NCBI RefSeq assembly: GCF_003432075.1
Contig: NZ_QWBU01000007.1
Span: 162,783 to 226,782 of the forward strand
Length of the DNA stretch: 64,000 bases
Origin: Shinella sp. WSJ-2
GTDB lineage: Bacteria; Pseudomonadota; Alphaproteobacteria; Rhizobiales; Rhizobiaceae
Direction of reading: 5' to 3'
In this document: positions 1-7,970 of the stretch, one piece after another
Layout: the number at the start of each line of letters is the position of its first letter
Position numbering within the stretch: the stretch's first letter is position 1
Translations under genes and position numbers: made by a program
Notes under the pieces: generated by a model
What the model was told of the DNA's origin: nothing
The model's database searches: none
Seen by the model: only the letters and a program-made list of their open reading frames with translations

Positions 1-1000
1 CGACGACGTCAAGTACAAGGCCGACCCGTACAACACCGGCTTCAAGCTCGACTCGTCGGAACTGCCGTCCAACGATGACACCGACTACGAGACCGGCAAC
101 CTCGGCCACCGTCCGCGCGTCAAGGGCGGCTACTTCCCGGTTCCCCCGGTCGATTCGTGCCAGGACATGCGTTCGGAAATGCTCACGGTTCTGACCGAGA
201 TGGGTGTCACCGTCGAAAAGCAGCACCATGAAGTGGCAGCCGCCCAGCACGAGCTCGGCGTAAAGTTCGACACGCTCGTTCGCAGCGCCGACAAGGTGCA
301 GATCTACAAATACGTCGTGCACCAAGTCGCCAATGCCTATGGCAAGACGGCCACCTTCATGCCGAAGCCGATCTTCGGCGACAACGGCTCGGGCATGCAC
401 GTCCACCTGTCGATCTGGAAGGATTCGAAGCCCCAGTTCGCCGGCGACGAATATGCCGGTCTGTCGGAAAGCTGCCTCTACTTCATCGGTGGCATCATCA
501 AGCATGCCAAGTCGATCAACGCTTTCACCAACCCGACGACGAACTCCTACAAGCGTCTCGTTCCGGGCTATGAAGCGCCGGTTCTGCTCGCCTACTCGGC
601 CCGCAACCGCTCGGCCTCCTGCCGCATTCCGTTCGGCACGGGTCCGAAGTCCAAGCGCGTCGAAATCCGCTTCCCCGACCCGCTCGGCAACCCGTACCTC
701 GGCTTCGCCGCCATGCTGATGGCCGGCCTCGACGGCATCAAGAACAAGATCCATCCCGGCAAGGCCATGGACAAGGACCTGTACGACTTGCCGCCGAAGG
801 AGCTGAAGAAGATCCCGACGGTTTGCGGCTCGCTGCGCGAAGCGCTGGAAAGCCTCGACAAGGACCGCAAGTATCTGACGGCCGGCGGCGTGTTCGACGA
901 CGACCAGATCGACAGCTACATCGAGCTGAAGATGGTCGAAGTGATGCGCTTCGAAATGACCCCGCACCCGGTCGAATTCGACATGTATTATTCGGCCTGA
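1..1000 (+). CDS. glnA: Glutamine synthetase type I, C-terminal part (5' end outside window)
   Basis: Makes glutamine from glutamate, ammonia and ATP; central to nitrogen assimilation. The gene enters from the left edge; the first complete codon begins at base 2 and 332 residues are visible. Seen: the substrate-binding run GSGMHVHLS, the [10 protein letters not shown] segment of the active site, and the adenylylation-loop sequence KDLYDLPP with its tyrosine, so the enzyme should be controlled by GlnE adenylylation as in other GSI-beta enzymes. The C-terminus (EFDMYYSA) is the normal end of the family. It is followed by two terminators and faces the TAXI gene. A glnB gene often lies just upstream in rhizobia, but that is outside the window. 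Confidence 0.97.
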   Translation, partial: DDVKYKADPYNTGFKLDSSELPSNDDTDYETGNLGHRPRVKGGYFPVPPVDSCQDMRSEMLTVLTEMGVTVEKQHHEVAAAQHELGVKFDTLVRSADKVQIYKYVVHQVANAYGKTATFMPKPIFGDNGSGMHVHLSIWKDSKPQFAGDEYAGLSESCLYFIGGIIKHAKSINAFTNPTTNSYKRLVPGYEAPVLLAYSARNRSASCRIPFGTGPKSKRVEIRFPDPLGNPYLGFAAMLMAGLDGIKNKIHPGKAMDKDLYDLPPKELKKIPTVCGSLREALESLDKDRKYLTAGGVFDDDQIDSYIELKMVEVMRFEMTPHPVEFDMYYSA

Positions 1001-1011
1001 TCGGCCGGTAT

Positions 1012-1038
1012 CCCTCCCGCTGCAAGGCGGGAGGGTTT
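1012..1038 (+). terminator. First terminator after glnA
   Basis: A 9-bp stem (CCCTCCCGC with GCGGGAGGG, 6-base loop) is followed by TTT, directly downstream of the glnA stop. The short T run makes it a weak rho-independent terminator, backed up by the next hairpin. Confidence 0.6.
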
Positions 1039-1047
1039 CACAAGACG

Positions 1048-1075
1048 AAAAACCCGGCCATTGGCCGGGTTTTTT
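1048..1075. terminator. Bidirectional terminator between glnA and the TAXI gene
   Basis: A symmetrical hairpin: AACCCGGCC, a 3-base loop, GGCCGGGTT, flanked by A residues on the left and T residues on the right. It can therefore end transcription of glnA from the left and of the minus-strand TAXI gene from the right. Confidence 0.85.
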
Positions 1076-1100
1076 GTTGGTCGGCGAAATGTCGCCGGCG

Positions 1101-2135
1101 TTACTGCTGGAGCCTCTTCTTCAAAAGGTCGAGATACTCCTCGTTTGAACCGTCCGCACCGCCGGATGCAGCACTAGCGGCCGGTTTGCAGCTCGGCTTG
1201 TAGTCCATTGCCATGCCGGCCTTCACGCAGACGCCGACCTGCCAGCCGGGCGGCAGTGCGGAAAGGTCCACGGTCTTCCATTTCGGGTGTCCCGTCGTCT
1301 TCAGCTTGTCGAGGCCGGTGATAATGAGGTTGGAGAAGTCGGCGACCGTCTTGCAGCTGTCGCGGTGATAGGCGTTGCGCTTGATGTCGTAGTCATAGGT
1401 CATCATCACGGCTTTGACCGCGATGAGATCGACAGGCTGGTCCTGGAAGGAATAGGTGCCGGCCTCGATGCGCGACGGCGTGTAGGTCGCAAGCAGCGGC
1501 GCTTCTGTGATCGGCAGGAGATGGAATTTCGCCTTGTCGATCGTGGTGCTGGTAAAGAGCGATGCGGGCGCGCCGGCGACGTAGAAGAACGCGTCGATCT
1601 CGCCGGAGAGCAGTTTCGGCAGTGCCTCGTCCGGGTTAATGTCGAGCCGCTCGCCGGCCTTCACCCGCAGGATATCCATGATCAGGGTCGCCGTCAGGAA
1701 GGTGCCCGAATCCTTCTTGCCGACCGCGATCTTCTTGCCGGCGAGGTCCTTCATGCCGGCAATGTCCTTGCGCGCCAGTACATGAATCTCTTCGTTGTAG
1801 AGCGGGAACATGATGCGCACGCCCTTGACCGCCTTCTGAACCTCCGGATCGTTCGCCTCGAACGTCTTCAGATATTCCAGCACGTCGCTCTGCACGATGC
1901 CAAATTGCGTGTTGCGCCGATTGCGCACACCGACGAAGTTTTCGAGCGAGCCGGCGCTCTCCACCACATTGAGGTTCAGGCCGCATTCAGCGCCGAGGGC
2001 TGCGATATCGCGGCCGATCTTGATATAGGTACCCTGCGGGCCGCCCGTCATGATGTTGCGCTCGAAACTCTCAGCGGATGCGCCGCCGACGGAAAGCGCA
2101 AGGCCGAGCGCGGCTGCCAGAACAGATCGCTTCAT
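1101..2135 (-). CDS. TAXI-family TRAP transporter solute-binding protein
   Basis: A periplasmic binding protein of the TAXI (TRAP-associated extracytoplasmic immunogenic) family, 344 residues. Residues 1-21 form a signal peptide ending ASA before ESF. The mature start carries the family hallmark NIMTGGPQGTY (residues 27-37), and segments such as AGKKIAVGKKDSGT fit the two-lobed fold. TAXI proteins normally feed a fused DctQM permease that imports dicarboxylates or amino acids. No such permease is present here, so the partner must be elsewhere or the protein works as a sensor or ligand carrier; the ligand cannot be told from sequence. It lies 37 bp downstream of a coiled-coil membrane protein on the same strand and is probably cotranscribed with it. 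Confidence 0.88.
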   Translation of the reverse strand: MKRSVLAAALGLALSVGGASAESFERNIMTGGPQGTYIKIGRDIAALGAECGLNLNVVESAGSLENFVGVRNRRNTQFGIVQSDVLEYLKTFEANDPEVQKAVKGVRIMFPLYNEEIHVLARKDIAGMKDLAGKKIAVGKKDSGTFLTATLIMDILRVKAGERLDINPDEALPKLLSGEIDAFFYVAGAPASLFTSTTIDKAKFHLLPITEAPLLATYTPSRIEAGTYSFQDQPVDLIAVKAVMMTYDYDIKRNAYHRDSCKTVADFSNLIITGLDKLKTTGHPKWKTVDLSALPPGWQVGVCVKAGMAMDYKPSCKPAASAASGGADGSNEEYLDLLKKRLQQ

Positions 2136-2172
2136 CGAAATCTCCTTCCAGAACCGGCAAGCGCCGGCGTGA

Positions 2173-3204
2173 TTAACAGCCGCTGTCGAGATCGCGCATC
2201 AGGTTGCGCATCGCCAGCGCCGGTATGTGTTTGAAGACGCCGCCAAGCGCGGTGGTAACGCATTCGCCCGATACCAGTGTGCGCTCGAGCTGGTCGCGCT
2301 GGTCGCCGGTCAGCCGGTCGAGGCCAGGCATGACCCGGACTGCTGCGGCCACCAGCGCCGCGTTGCGCGGGCTGCGGCCGTCTGTTGCAGGTTTTGCGTT
2401 GTCGAGCGCCGGCTTGGTGCCGCCGTCCTTCTGGCCATCAGGCTTCGCGGCGGCCGCCGCGGCCTCCAGCGCCTCGATCCGCGCCGTAAGCGCCTGATTG
2501 CGCGCATTCAGCGTGGCGACCTCGCGTTCCTTGGTGGCGATGCCTTCCTGCAGGATCGGAATTTCCTTCGCGCGCAGCTGTTCTTCCGCATTCTGTGCTT
2601 CCTTGAGTTCGCGGCGCAGCGTATCGGCCTCGGCCTCCAGACGCTCCGTTTCGGCGCTTTGCGTCGTGTTTCGGGTGTCGCGGGCCTGATCCAGCGCCTT
2701 TTCCAGCCGCGCGATCTGGTCGGCCTGCAGCGAAAGCCGGCGCTCGCGGTCGAGCACGGCCTCATCGGCACGTTTCTTCAGGGCTTCGGCATCGGCGACG
2801 CGCTGCGCGGCCAGCTCAAGGTCGTTTTCAAGCTTGGGGATGACTTCACGGGTTAATCGGGCGTTTTCGGCAACTGCAAGCGCACCATCGGAAGCGCTCG
2901 TGTTGCTTTTCAGAGAATCGAGCTGGCGCTTGAGCGTGCCGTTCTCCTCGGTCAGCGCCTGTGCTTTCTGGCTGTTTTCCTCAACCTGAGCCGAGCGGGC
3001 ATCGAGTTCCTTGGCCAGGTCGGCGATGCGCTGATCGCGCGCTTCGATCTCGCCCGCGGGTGCTGCACCGTCCATGATGCGGAAAGCCCCATAGCCACCG
3101 GCCCCACCGAGCGCCAGACTGACCACGACGGCGAACAGGATGGCGCCGATGCCTCCGCCACCCGAGGTCTGTCCGTTGCCGCTCCTGCCCCACTGATTAT
3201 TCAT
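2173..3204 (-). CDS. Membrane-anchored coiled-coil protein of unknown function
   Basis: I do not recognise a named family. The chosen ATG gives 343 residues; a longer frame back to a GTG at 3273 exists but has no better start signal. Residues 1-18 are Gly/Ser/Asn-rich, about 19-42 form one transmembrane helix, and about 53-255 form a long charged coiled coil, so the bulk is probably periplasmic. A Lys/Pro/Asp linker follows. The last ~65 residues look like a small helical domain with two cysteines, one in SGECV and one as the last residue (DSGC); they could form a disulfide. The gene precedes the TAXI binding protein on the same strand. A structural or scaffold role is inferred only. Confidence 0.75.
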   Translation of the reverse strand: MNNQWGRSGNGQTSGGGGIGAILFAVVVSLALGGAGGYGAFRIMDGAAPAGEIEARDQRIADLAKELDARSAQVEENSQKAQALTEENGTLKRQLDSLKSNTSASDGALAVAENARLTREVIPKLENDLELAAQRVADAEALKKRADEAVLDRERRLSLQADQIARLEKALDQARDTRNTTQSAETERLEAEADTLRRELKEAQNAEEQLRAKEIPILQEGIATKEREVATLNARNQALTARIEALEAAAAAAKPDGQKDGGTKPALDNAKPATDGRSPRNAALVAAAVRVMPGLDRLTGDQRDQLERTLVSGECVTTALGGVFKHIPALAMRNLMRDLDSGC

Positions 3205-3359
3205 GCCGCCCGATCCGCCTGAGATGCTATTCTTCGAGGTACGCTGAAACCGCTGGAGGCGCAAGCGCAACACGCCCTGTATGAAAGACGTGTGACAGCG
3301 GTGGAACTATTGATGTTTCTGCGCAATTACCCAAATATAAGGGGAAAGGTAGGTACGCC

Positions 3360-3692
3360 ATGAAGATGCGTAACGCAAAATTTGCCATCGGCGACATCGT
3401 CCGCCATCGGGTCTTTCCCTTCCGTGGCGTGATCTTTGATGTCGACCCGGAATTCGCCAATACGGAGGAATGGTGGAATGCCATTCCGGCCGAAATCCGG
3501 CCCTCAAAGGATCAGCCCTTCTATCACCTGTTCGCCGAGAATGCGGACAGCGAGTATGTCGCCTATGTCTCGGAGCAGAACCTCGTGCCCGACGACAGCG
3601 GCCAGCCCATCCGCCACCCGCAGGTGCGTGCGCTGATGGACGTGGACCAGGGACATTACCGCTGGAAGGAAGAAACCGGCGTTTTCCACTGA
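3360..3692 (+). CDS. hspQ: Heat shock protein HspQ (YccV-like, hemimethylated-DNA-binding fold)
   Basis: 110 residues, full length for the family. The N-terminal KFAIGDIVRHRVFPFRG and the following IFDVDPEF and EWW segments are typical of the HspQ/YccV domain. In Escherichia coli HspQ modulates degradation by the Lon protease and affects DnaA stability; the same role here is by homology only. Monocistronic: it diverges from the coiled-coil gene and is closed by a hairpin terminator shared with the convergent ialB-family gene. I could not find a convincing heat-shock sigma-32 promoter upstream. Confidence 0.92.
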   Translation: MKMRNAKFAIGDIVRHRVFPFRGVIFDVDPEFANTEEWWNAIPAEIRPSKDQPFYHLFAENADSEYVAYVSEQNLVPDDSGQPIRHPQVRALMDVDQGHYRWKEETGVFH

Positions 3693-3720
3693 CCGTTTCG
3701 CCTCTACGTTTCAGGCAACA

Positions 3721-3747
3721 AAAAACCCGGCCGACGGCCGGGTTTTT
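3721..3747. terminator. Bidirectional terminator between hspQ and the IalB gene
   Basis: A perfect 12-bp stem (AAAAACCCGGCC with GGCCGGGTTTTT) around a 3-base loop, with A and T tracts on the two sides, placed 28 bp after hspQ and 24 bp after the convergent gene. Confidence 0.9.
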
Positions 3748-3770
3748 CATATCTGGAATAAACGTGACGC

Positions 3771-4394
3771 TTACTGGCTCTTGGCAGCCTTCTGGGCGTC
3801 TTCAAGCTTCTTGCGGGCTTCTTCCGCCTTCTTCTGCATTTCGTCCTGCAGCAGGCGCTGGCGCTCTTCGAGCTTTGACTGTTCGATCGGCTCGCCGTCG
3901 AACACGCCGGTGAAGCCTTCGAGCGACATCTTGATCGGGTTCGGCGCGCGCTGGAAGTTGATCGAGGTCAGGACCAGTTCGCCACCCTTCTTGAGGCTTG
4001 CGATCATCTGGTCCGTGAGCAGCACTTCAGCAACGCACTTGTCGGGCATGCAGATGGCGTAGTCGAGCTTCAGGCCCTTGCCGCCGTCGATCTGCATCTG
4101 GATGCCCGGCGGGATGAGGCGTGCGCTCGGAACAGAGACCTGCATGATCTTGCGGTTGGTCTTGCCGGTGACGGTGATAAGGCCGACAGCCGTGATGAGC
4201 TGGCCGCTGCTTGCGGTCAGCAGGTTCTGCACGATGCAGACGTCGTTGTCTTCCTGCTTGGTGCAGACCTTGAACCAGCCTTTCGGCGGTGCGGCCTGCT
4301 GAGCCTGAGATACGGAGGGAGCCGCCGCCAGGGCAACCGACGCGGCGAAAGCGGAAAGCACGGTCCGCTTGATGAGGTTCGATGTGAAGATCAT
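3771..4394 (-). CDS. Invasion-associated locus B (IalB) family periplasmic protein
   Basis: 207 residues from the ATG at 4394, which has a CAGGAGA ribosome site; the open frame upstream of it is not used. An N-terminal signal peptide ends near SQAQ. The mature part has the IalB layout: GWFKVCTKQEDNDVC near the start and CMPDKC in the middle, four cysteines that could form two disulfides. IalB was named for Bartonella erythrocyte invasion, but the family is widespread in free-living rhizobia where its job is not settled. The last ~40 residues (EERQRLLQDEM onward) are a charged helical tail likely to form a coiled coil. It diverges from the family-5 binding-protein gene. Confidence 0.88.
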   Translation of the reverse strand: MIFTSNLIKRTVLSAFAASVALAAAPSVSQAQQAAPPKGWFKVCTKQEDNDVCIVQNLLTASSGQLITAVGLITVTGKTNRKIMQVSVPSARLIPPGIQMQIDGGKGLKLDYAICMPDKCVAEVLLTDQMIASLKKGGELVLTSINFQRAPNPIKMSLEGFTGVFDGEPIEQSKLEERQRLLQDEMQKKAEEARKKLEDAQKAAKSQ

Positions 4395-4650
4395 ACGAGT
4401 TCGGTCTCCTGAAAATCCGGTGCCGGAGCAACGACGCTCCTCCAAGCCCCTCTGGCGTGGGTCAGTCGTGCGCTCTCCTGTCGGCGAATTGAGGCATTTG
4501 CATGACCCGCTTCGGCGACACCTGTTACAATGGGCCGCGCCGGATATCCAGCCTTTCCTTGCGAAATTCGCCTATAGGACTGATTTCCCGCACCCGCCGC
4601 ACTATTGTGTCTATTGCGCGCAGTATAAACACAGGAATCACACGGAATCG

Positions 4651-4660
4651 ACGAGGAGAG
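4651..4660 (+). promoter_or_regulatory. Ribosome binding site that fixes a TTG start
   Basis: ACGAGGAGAG lies 5 bases before the TTG at 4666. No ATG in frame nearby has a comparable site, and the TTG begins exactly at a signal peptide, so this motif decides the start of the peptide-binding protein. Confidence 0.7.
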
Positions 4661-4665
4661 CCCCT

Positions 4666-6477
4666 TTGCGCCCCATCCTGACGGCCCTCGCGGCCTGCAT
4701 GTTCGGCCTGCCCGTTTCGCTCGGCCAAGCCGCCCCCCTGCACGGGATCGCGATGCATGGCGAACCGGCGCTGCCGGCGGACTACAAGCACTTCTCCTAC
4801 GTCAATCCGGATGTGAAGAAGGGCGGACGCATCGCCTATGGCGTCGTCGGCACTTTCGACAGCCTGAACCCCTTCATCCTGAAAAGCATGCGCACCACCG
4901 CGCGCGGCATGTGGGACCCGGAATTCGGCAATCTCGTCTACGAATCACTCATGGTGCGCTCGCGCGACGAGGCCTTCAGCATGTATGGCCTGCTCGCCCA
5001 AAGCGTTGAGTGGGACGACGACCGCAGCTTCATCGAGTTTCATCTTAATCCGAAGGCACATTGGGCAGATGGCAAGCCGGTGACGCCGGAAGACGTTATC
5101 TTTTCCTTCGAGCTGCTCCGCGACAAGGGCCGCGCACCGTTCAGCACCCGCCTGAACGTCGTCGAGAAACTCGAGAAGACCGGTGAGCACAGCGTTCGCT
5201 TCACTTTCAACGACAAAAGCGACCGTGAAGCCCCTCTCCTCATCGCCTTCTCGCCAATCCTGCCCAAGCACGCGATTGATCCGGAAACCTTCGACCGGTC
5301 GTCACTCGCCTTGCCACTCGGCTCCGGCCCCTACAGGGTCAAGGCGGTAAAACCCGGCGAGCGGATCGTCTACGAGCGCGATCCGAACTACTGGGGCAAG
5401 GACATTCCCTCCAAGGTCGGCTTCGATAATTACGACGAAATCTCCGTCGAATATTTCCTCCAGGACAACTCGCTGTTCGAGGCCTTCAAGAAGGGCGTGA
5501 TCGATATCTATCAGGAAGGCAATCCGACGAAATGGACGCGCAACTATGATTTCCCCGCAGTCACGTCGGGCACCGTCATCAAGGACGCAGTGAAGTCGAA
5601 ACTGCCACCAGTCATGTTCGGCTTCGTCTTCAACACGCGCCGGCCGGTCTTCCAGAATGCGGAACTGCGCAAGGCGCTTTCGCTCGCTTTCGATTTCGAA
5701 TGGGTCAACCGCACGCTGTTCGAAAACGCCTACACCCGCACGGAAAGTTTCTGGCAGAATTCCGAACTCTCCGCGCTGAATGCGCCGATCGATGCGCGGG
5801 AGCGCGAGATCATAGGCACGGCGATAAGCCGGATCGATCCCGCCGTGGCTGACGGCACTTTCCGTTTCCCGGTGACCGACGGTTCCGGTCGCGACCGCAG
5901 GGTTCTGCGCCAGGCGATGGATCACTTCGAGAAGGCAGGCTATGCGATCAAGGACGGCCGCATGGTCGACGGCGCCGGCAAGCCGCTCGCTTTCGAGATC
6001 ATGACGCAGAATGCCGACCAAGAGAAGCTGGCGCTGGCCTATCAGCGCTTCCTCGCCGCGCTCGGCGTACGTGTGAGCCTCAGGACGGTCGATGATTCGC
6101 AGTACCAGAGCCGCAGCCAGACCTTCGACTACGATGTCATCATGAAGGCCTTCCTGTCGTCGCTGTCGCCCGGCCTGGAGCAGGTGAGGCGCTGGGGGTC
6201 GGACGCGCGCGGCCGTCAGGGCAGCGAGAATTTCGCCGGTGTCGCAGATCCCGATATCGATCGCGTCATGGCCGCCATTCTCGCCGCCCGCACCGCGGAG
6301 GATTTTCGTTCCGCCGTGCGCCTGCAGGACAGGATGCTCTTGTCGGGTAATTACATCGTCCCGCTCTATCATCTGGGCGAGCAGTGGATCGCTCGCAACA
6401 AGCATATCGGGCGGCCGGAGATCACTCCGCTCTGGGGTTTCCAGCTTCCCGCATGGTGGGACGAGCGCGCGCAATAA
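4666..6477 (+). CDS. ABC transporter substrate-binding protein, family 5 (YejA-like oligopeptide type)
   Basis: 603 residues from a TTG start. The open frame runs about 300 bases further upstream, but that part overlaps the ialB control region and codes for unlikely protein, whereas the TTG gives a signal peptide ending GQAA. The mature start (LHGIAMHGEPALP) and the run of conserved blocks (VYESLM, FHLNPKAHWADGKPVTPEDV, SGPYRV, YERDPNYWG) are those of SBP_bac_5 proteins related to YejA, which bind peptides. Such proteins work with two permeases and two ATPases; none is adjacent, so this is an orphan that must share a permease encoded elsewhere. Confidence 0.92.
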   Translation: MRPILTALAACMFGLPVSLGQAAPLHGIAMHGEPALPADYKHFSYVNPDVKKGGRIAYGVVGTFDSLNPFILKSMRTTARGMWDPEFGNLVYESLMVRSRDEAFSMYGLLAQSVEWDDDRSFIEFHLNPKAHWADGKPVTPEDVIFSFELLRDKGRAPFSTRLNVVEKLEKTGEHSVRFTFNDKSDREAPLLIAFSPILPKHAIDPETFDRSSLALPLGSGPYRVKAVKPGERIVYERDPNYWGKDIPSKVGFDNYDEISVEYFLQDNSLFEAFKKGVIDIYQEGNPTKWTRNYDFPAVTSGTVIKDAVKSKLPPVMFGFVFNTRRPVFQNAELRKALSLAFDFEWVNRTLFENAYTRTESFWQNSELSALNAPIDAREREIIGTAISRIDPAVADGTFRFPVTDGSGRDRRVLRQAMDHFEKAGYAIKDGRMVDGAGKPLAFEIMTQNADQEKLALAYQRFLAALGVRVSLRTVDDSQYQSRSQTFDYDVIMKAFLSSLSPGLEQVRRWGSDARGRQGSENFAGVADPDIDRVMAAILAARTAEDFRSAVRLQDRMLLSGNYIVPLYHLGEQWIARNKHIGRPEITPLWGFQLPAWWDERAQ

Positions 6478-6498
6478 AGGGACTATCCCCAGAATTGC

Positions 6499-6516
6499 GG
6501 TTACCTTGAGGTAACC
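6499..6516. promoter_or_regulatory. Operator-like inverted repeat upstream of the DsbA-family gene
   Basis: GGTTACC, four bases TTGA, then GGTAACC: a perfect 7-bp dyad 22 bp after the peptide-binding protein and 116 bp before the FrnE-like gene. There is no T run, so a terminator is less likely than a protein-binding site. Confidence 0.4.
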
Positions 6517-6632
6517 TGTTGAAAGCTGTGGCCGGTGGGCCTATCTCGGCGGTAAGTTTGAAGTGACGGCGTAAGGCCTGCACAGGACCGCGCCAAAGCC
6601 GGAAATATCCGGCCTCTCGAAAGGATACCCGG

Positions 6633-7304
6633 ATGGAAGCCATTACGATCGACGTCGTCTCTGACGTCGTCTGCCCCTGGTGCTACCTCGGCAAGAAACG
6701 GCTGGAACAGGCAATTGAGAACGTGAAGAACGACCTTGCCGTCTCGGTGACGTTCCGCCCCTACCAACTGAACCCGGACATGCCGGCGGAGGGTGTCGAC
6801 CATAAGAAGCACCTTGCTGAAAAGCTCGGCGGCAAGGAGGCCGTTGACCGCGCGCACGACATGCTGGCCAGCCTCGGCAAACAGGATGGCATCGCCTTCG
6901 ATTTCCCGGCCGTGAAGATCAGCCCCAACACGCTCGATGCGCACCGCCTGCTGCGCTGGGCGATGATCGAAGGTCCCGAAGTCCAGAGCCGAGTCGCCGT
7001 CGCCCTGTTCAAGGCCTATTTCGAAGAGGGCCGTAATGTCGGCGACCGCGCCGTGCTGCTCGATGTGGCCGAAGCCGCCGGTATGGACCGCGCCGTCGTC
7101 ACCGCCCTCTTCTCCGCCGGTGCGGATGTCGATTCGGTCAAGGAAGAGATCGGCATGGCCCGCGACATGGGCGTCACCGGCGTGCCCTGCTTCATCATCG
7201 ACAACAAATACGCCGTGATGGGCGCCCAGTCCGTCGACGTGCTGACCAATGCTTTCCGCGAGATCGCCGCAATGAAAGCGCAGGAACGCGTTGGCCAGAA
7301 CTGA
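6633..7304 (+). CDS. DsbA-family oxidoreductase, FrnE-like
   Basis: 223 residues with no signal peptide, so cytoplasmic. The thioredoxin-fold active site CPWC is at residues 14-17, followed by YLGKKRLE, and the family segment GVTGVPCFIID lies near the C-terminus with the cis-proline. This matches the FrnE subgroup of DsbA proteins, related to 2-hydroxychromene-2-carboxylate isomerase; in Deinococcus FrnE is a cytosolic disulfide oxidoreductase linked to stress tolerance. Substrate unknown here. It is convergent with a GST gene, the two stops only 5 bp apart with no hairpin between them. Confidence 0.9.
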   Translation: MEAITIDVVSDVVCPWCYLGKKRLEQAIENVKNDLAVSVTFRPYQLNPDMPAEGVDHKKHLAEKLGGKEAVDRAHDMLASLGKQDGIAFDFPAVKISPNTLDAHRLLRWAMIEGPEVQSRVAVALFKAYFEEGRNVGDRAVLLDVAEAAGMDRAVVTALFSAGADVDSVKEEIGMARDMGVTGVPCFIIDNKYAVMGAQSVDVLTNAFREIAAMKAQERVGQN

Positions 7305-7309
7305 GTGGC

Positions 7310-7936
7310 CTACGTCATTAGATAGGAGGGGCGCGTTTTCATCCGACCCAACCAAGCTTCGATTTGCGGGAATGCGGCGATGAGCGCCGCTCCTTCCGGG
7401 GCTTTTTCAAACAGGTCGAACATCGGCACGGCATGAAAATCCGCCAGCGACGGCCGCGAACCGGCAAGCCACTGTTGCCCGCCGAGCATATCCGAAAGCG
7501 CTATGATGAAGGCACGCACCTTGTGGAGGCCGGACGCGATGCGAGCCTCGTCCAGACGCTCGCCTTCCCGCGGCTCGACGCGCTGGACATAGACGTCCCA
7601 GACCATCGGCAGATAAGCGTAGTTGTCGAGCATCGCGATGATCTGGTTCATCCGTGCCCGTTCACGTAGCTCTACAGGCTGAAGCGCCGGTCCGGGGAAG
7701 GCTTCATCGACATAACGCGTAATGGCGCTGGTCTCGTAGAGCGAAAATCCATCATGTTCGAACGAGGGAATGCGGCCGAACGGGTGGCGGACGAAATGGT
7801 CGGCCGGCACGCCGTGCTCCGCAAAGACATCTACCGGAACAAGGTCGTATGCTACCCCCTTCTCTTGAAGGGTAATTCGCACAATCCGCACATAGACACT
7901 ATAGGCTGCGCCGTAGACGATGACGGATGAACGCAT
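7310..7936 (-). CDS. Glutathione S-transferase family protein
   Basis: 208 residues from the ATG at 7936, which has an AGGA site 6 bases upstream. The N-terminal thioredoxin-like domain holds the glutathione-binding run GRIPSFEHDG followed by LYETSAITRYV; the all-helical C-terminal domain ends MKTRPSYLMT. Soluble and cytoplasmic; probably conjugates or reduces an electrophile, substrate unknown. It lies 34 bp downstream of mfd on the same strand and may be cotranscribed, a link without a known functional meaning. Confidence 0.9.
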   Translation of the reverse strand: MRSSVIVYGAAYSVYVRIVRITLQEKGVAYDLVPVDVFAEHGVPADHFVRHPFGRIPSFEHDGFSLYETSAITRYVDEAFPGPALQPVELRERARMNQIIAMLDNYAYLPMVWDVYVQRVEPREGERLDEARIASGLHKVRAFIIALSDMLGGQQWLAGSRPSLADFHAVPMFDLFEKAPEGAALIAAFPQIEAWLGRMKTRPSYLMT

Positions 7937-7970
7937 CTTATTTCCTCGCTGCAGCACAATACTGCTTCAA

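Noticed and set aside
3310..3341. Possible promoter of hspQ (TTGATG with a downstream A+T-rich box)
   Set aside because: Spacing is 20 bp for the best -10 (TATAAG) or the -10 is poor at 17 bp; no sigma-32 match either.
4369..4665. N-terminal extension of the family-5 binding protein
   Set aside because: Would place 99 residues before the signal peptide and overlap the start of the divergent ialB-family gene.
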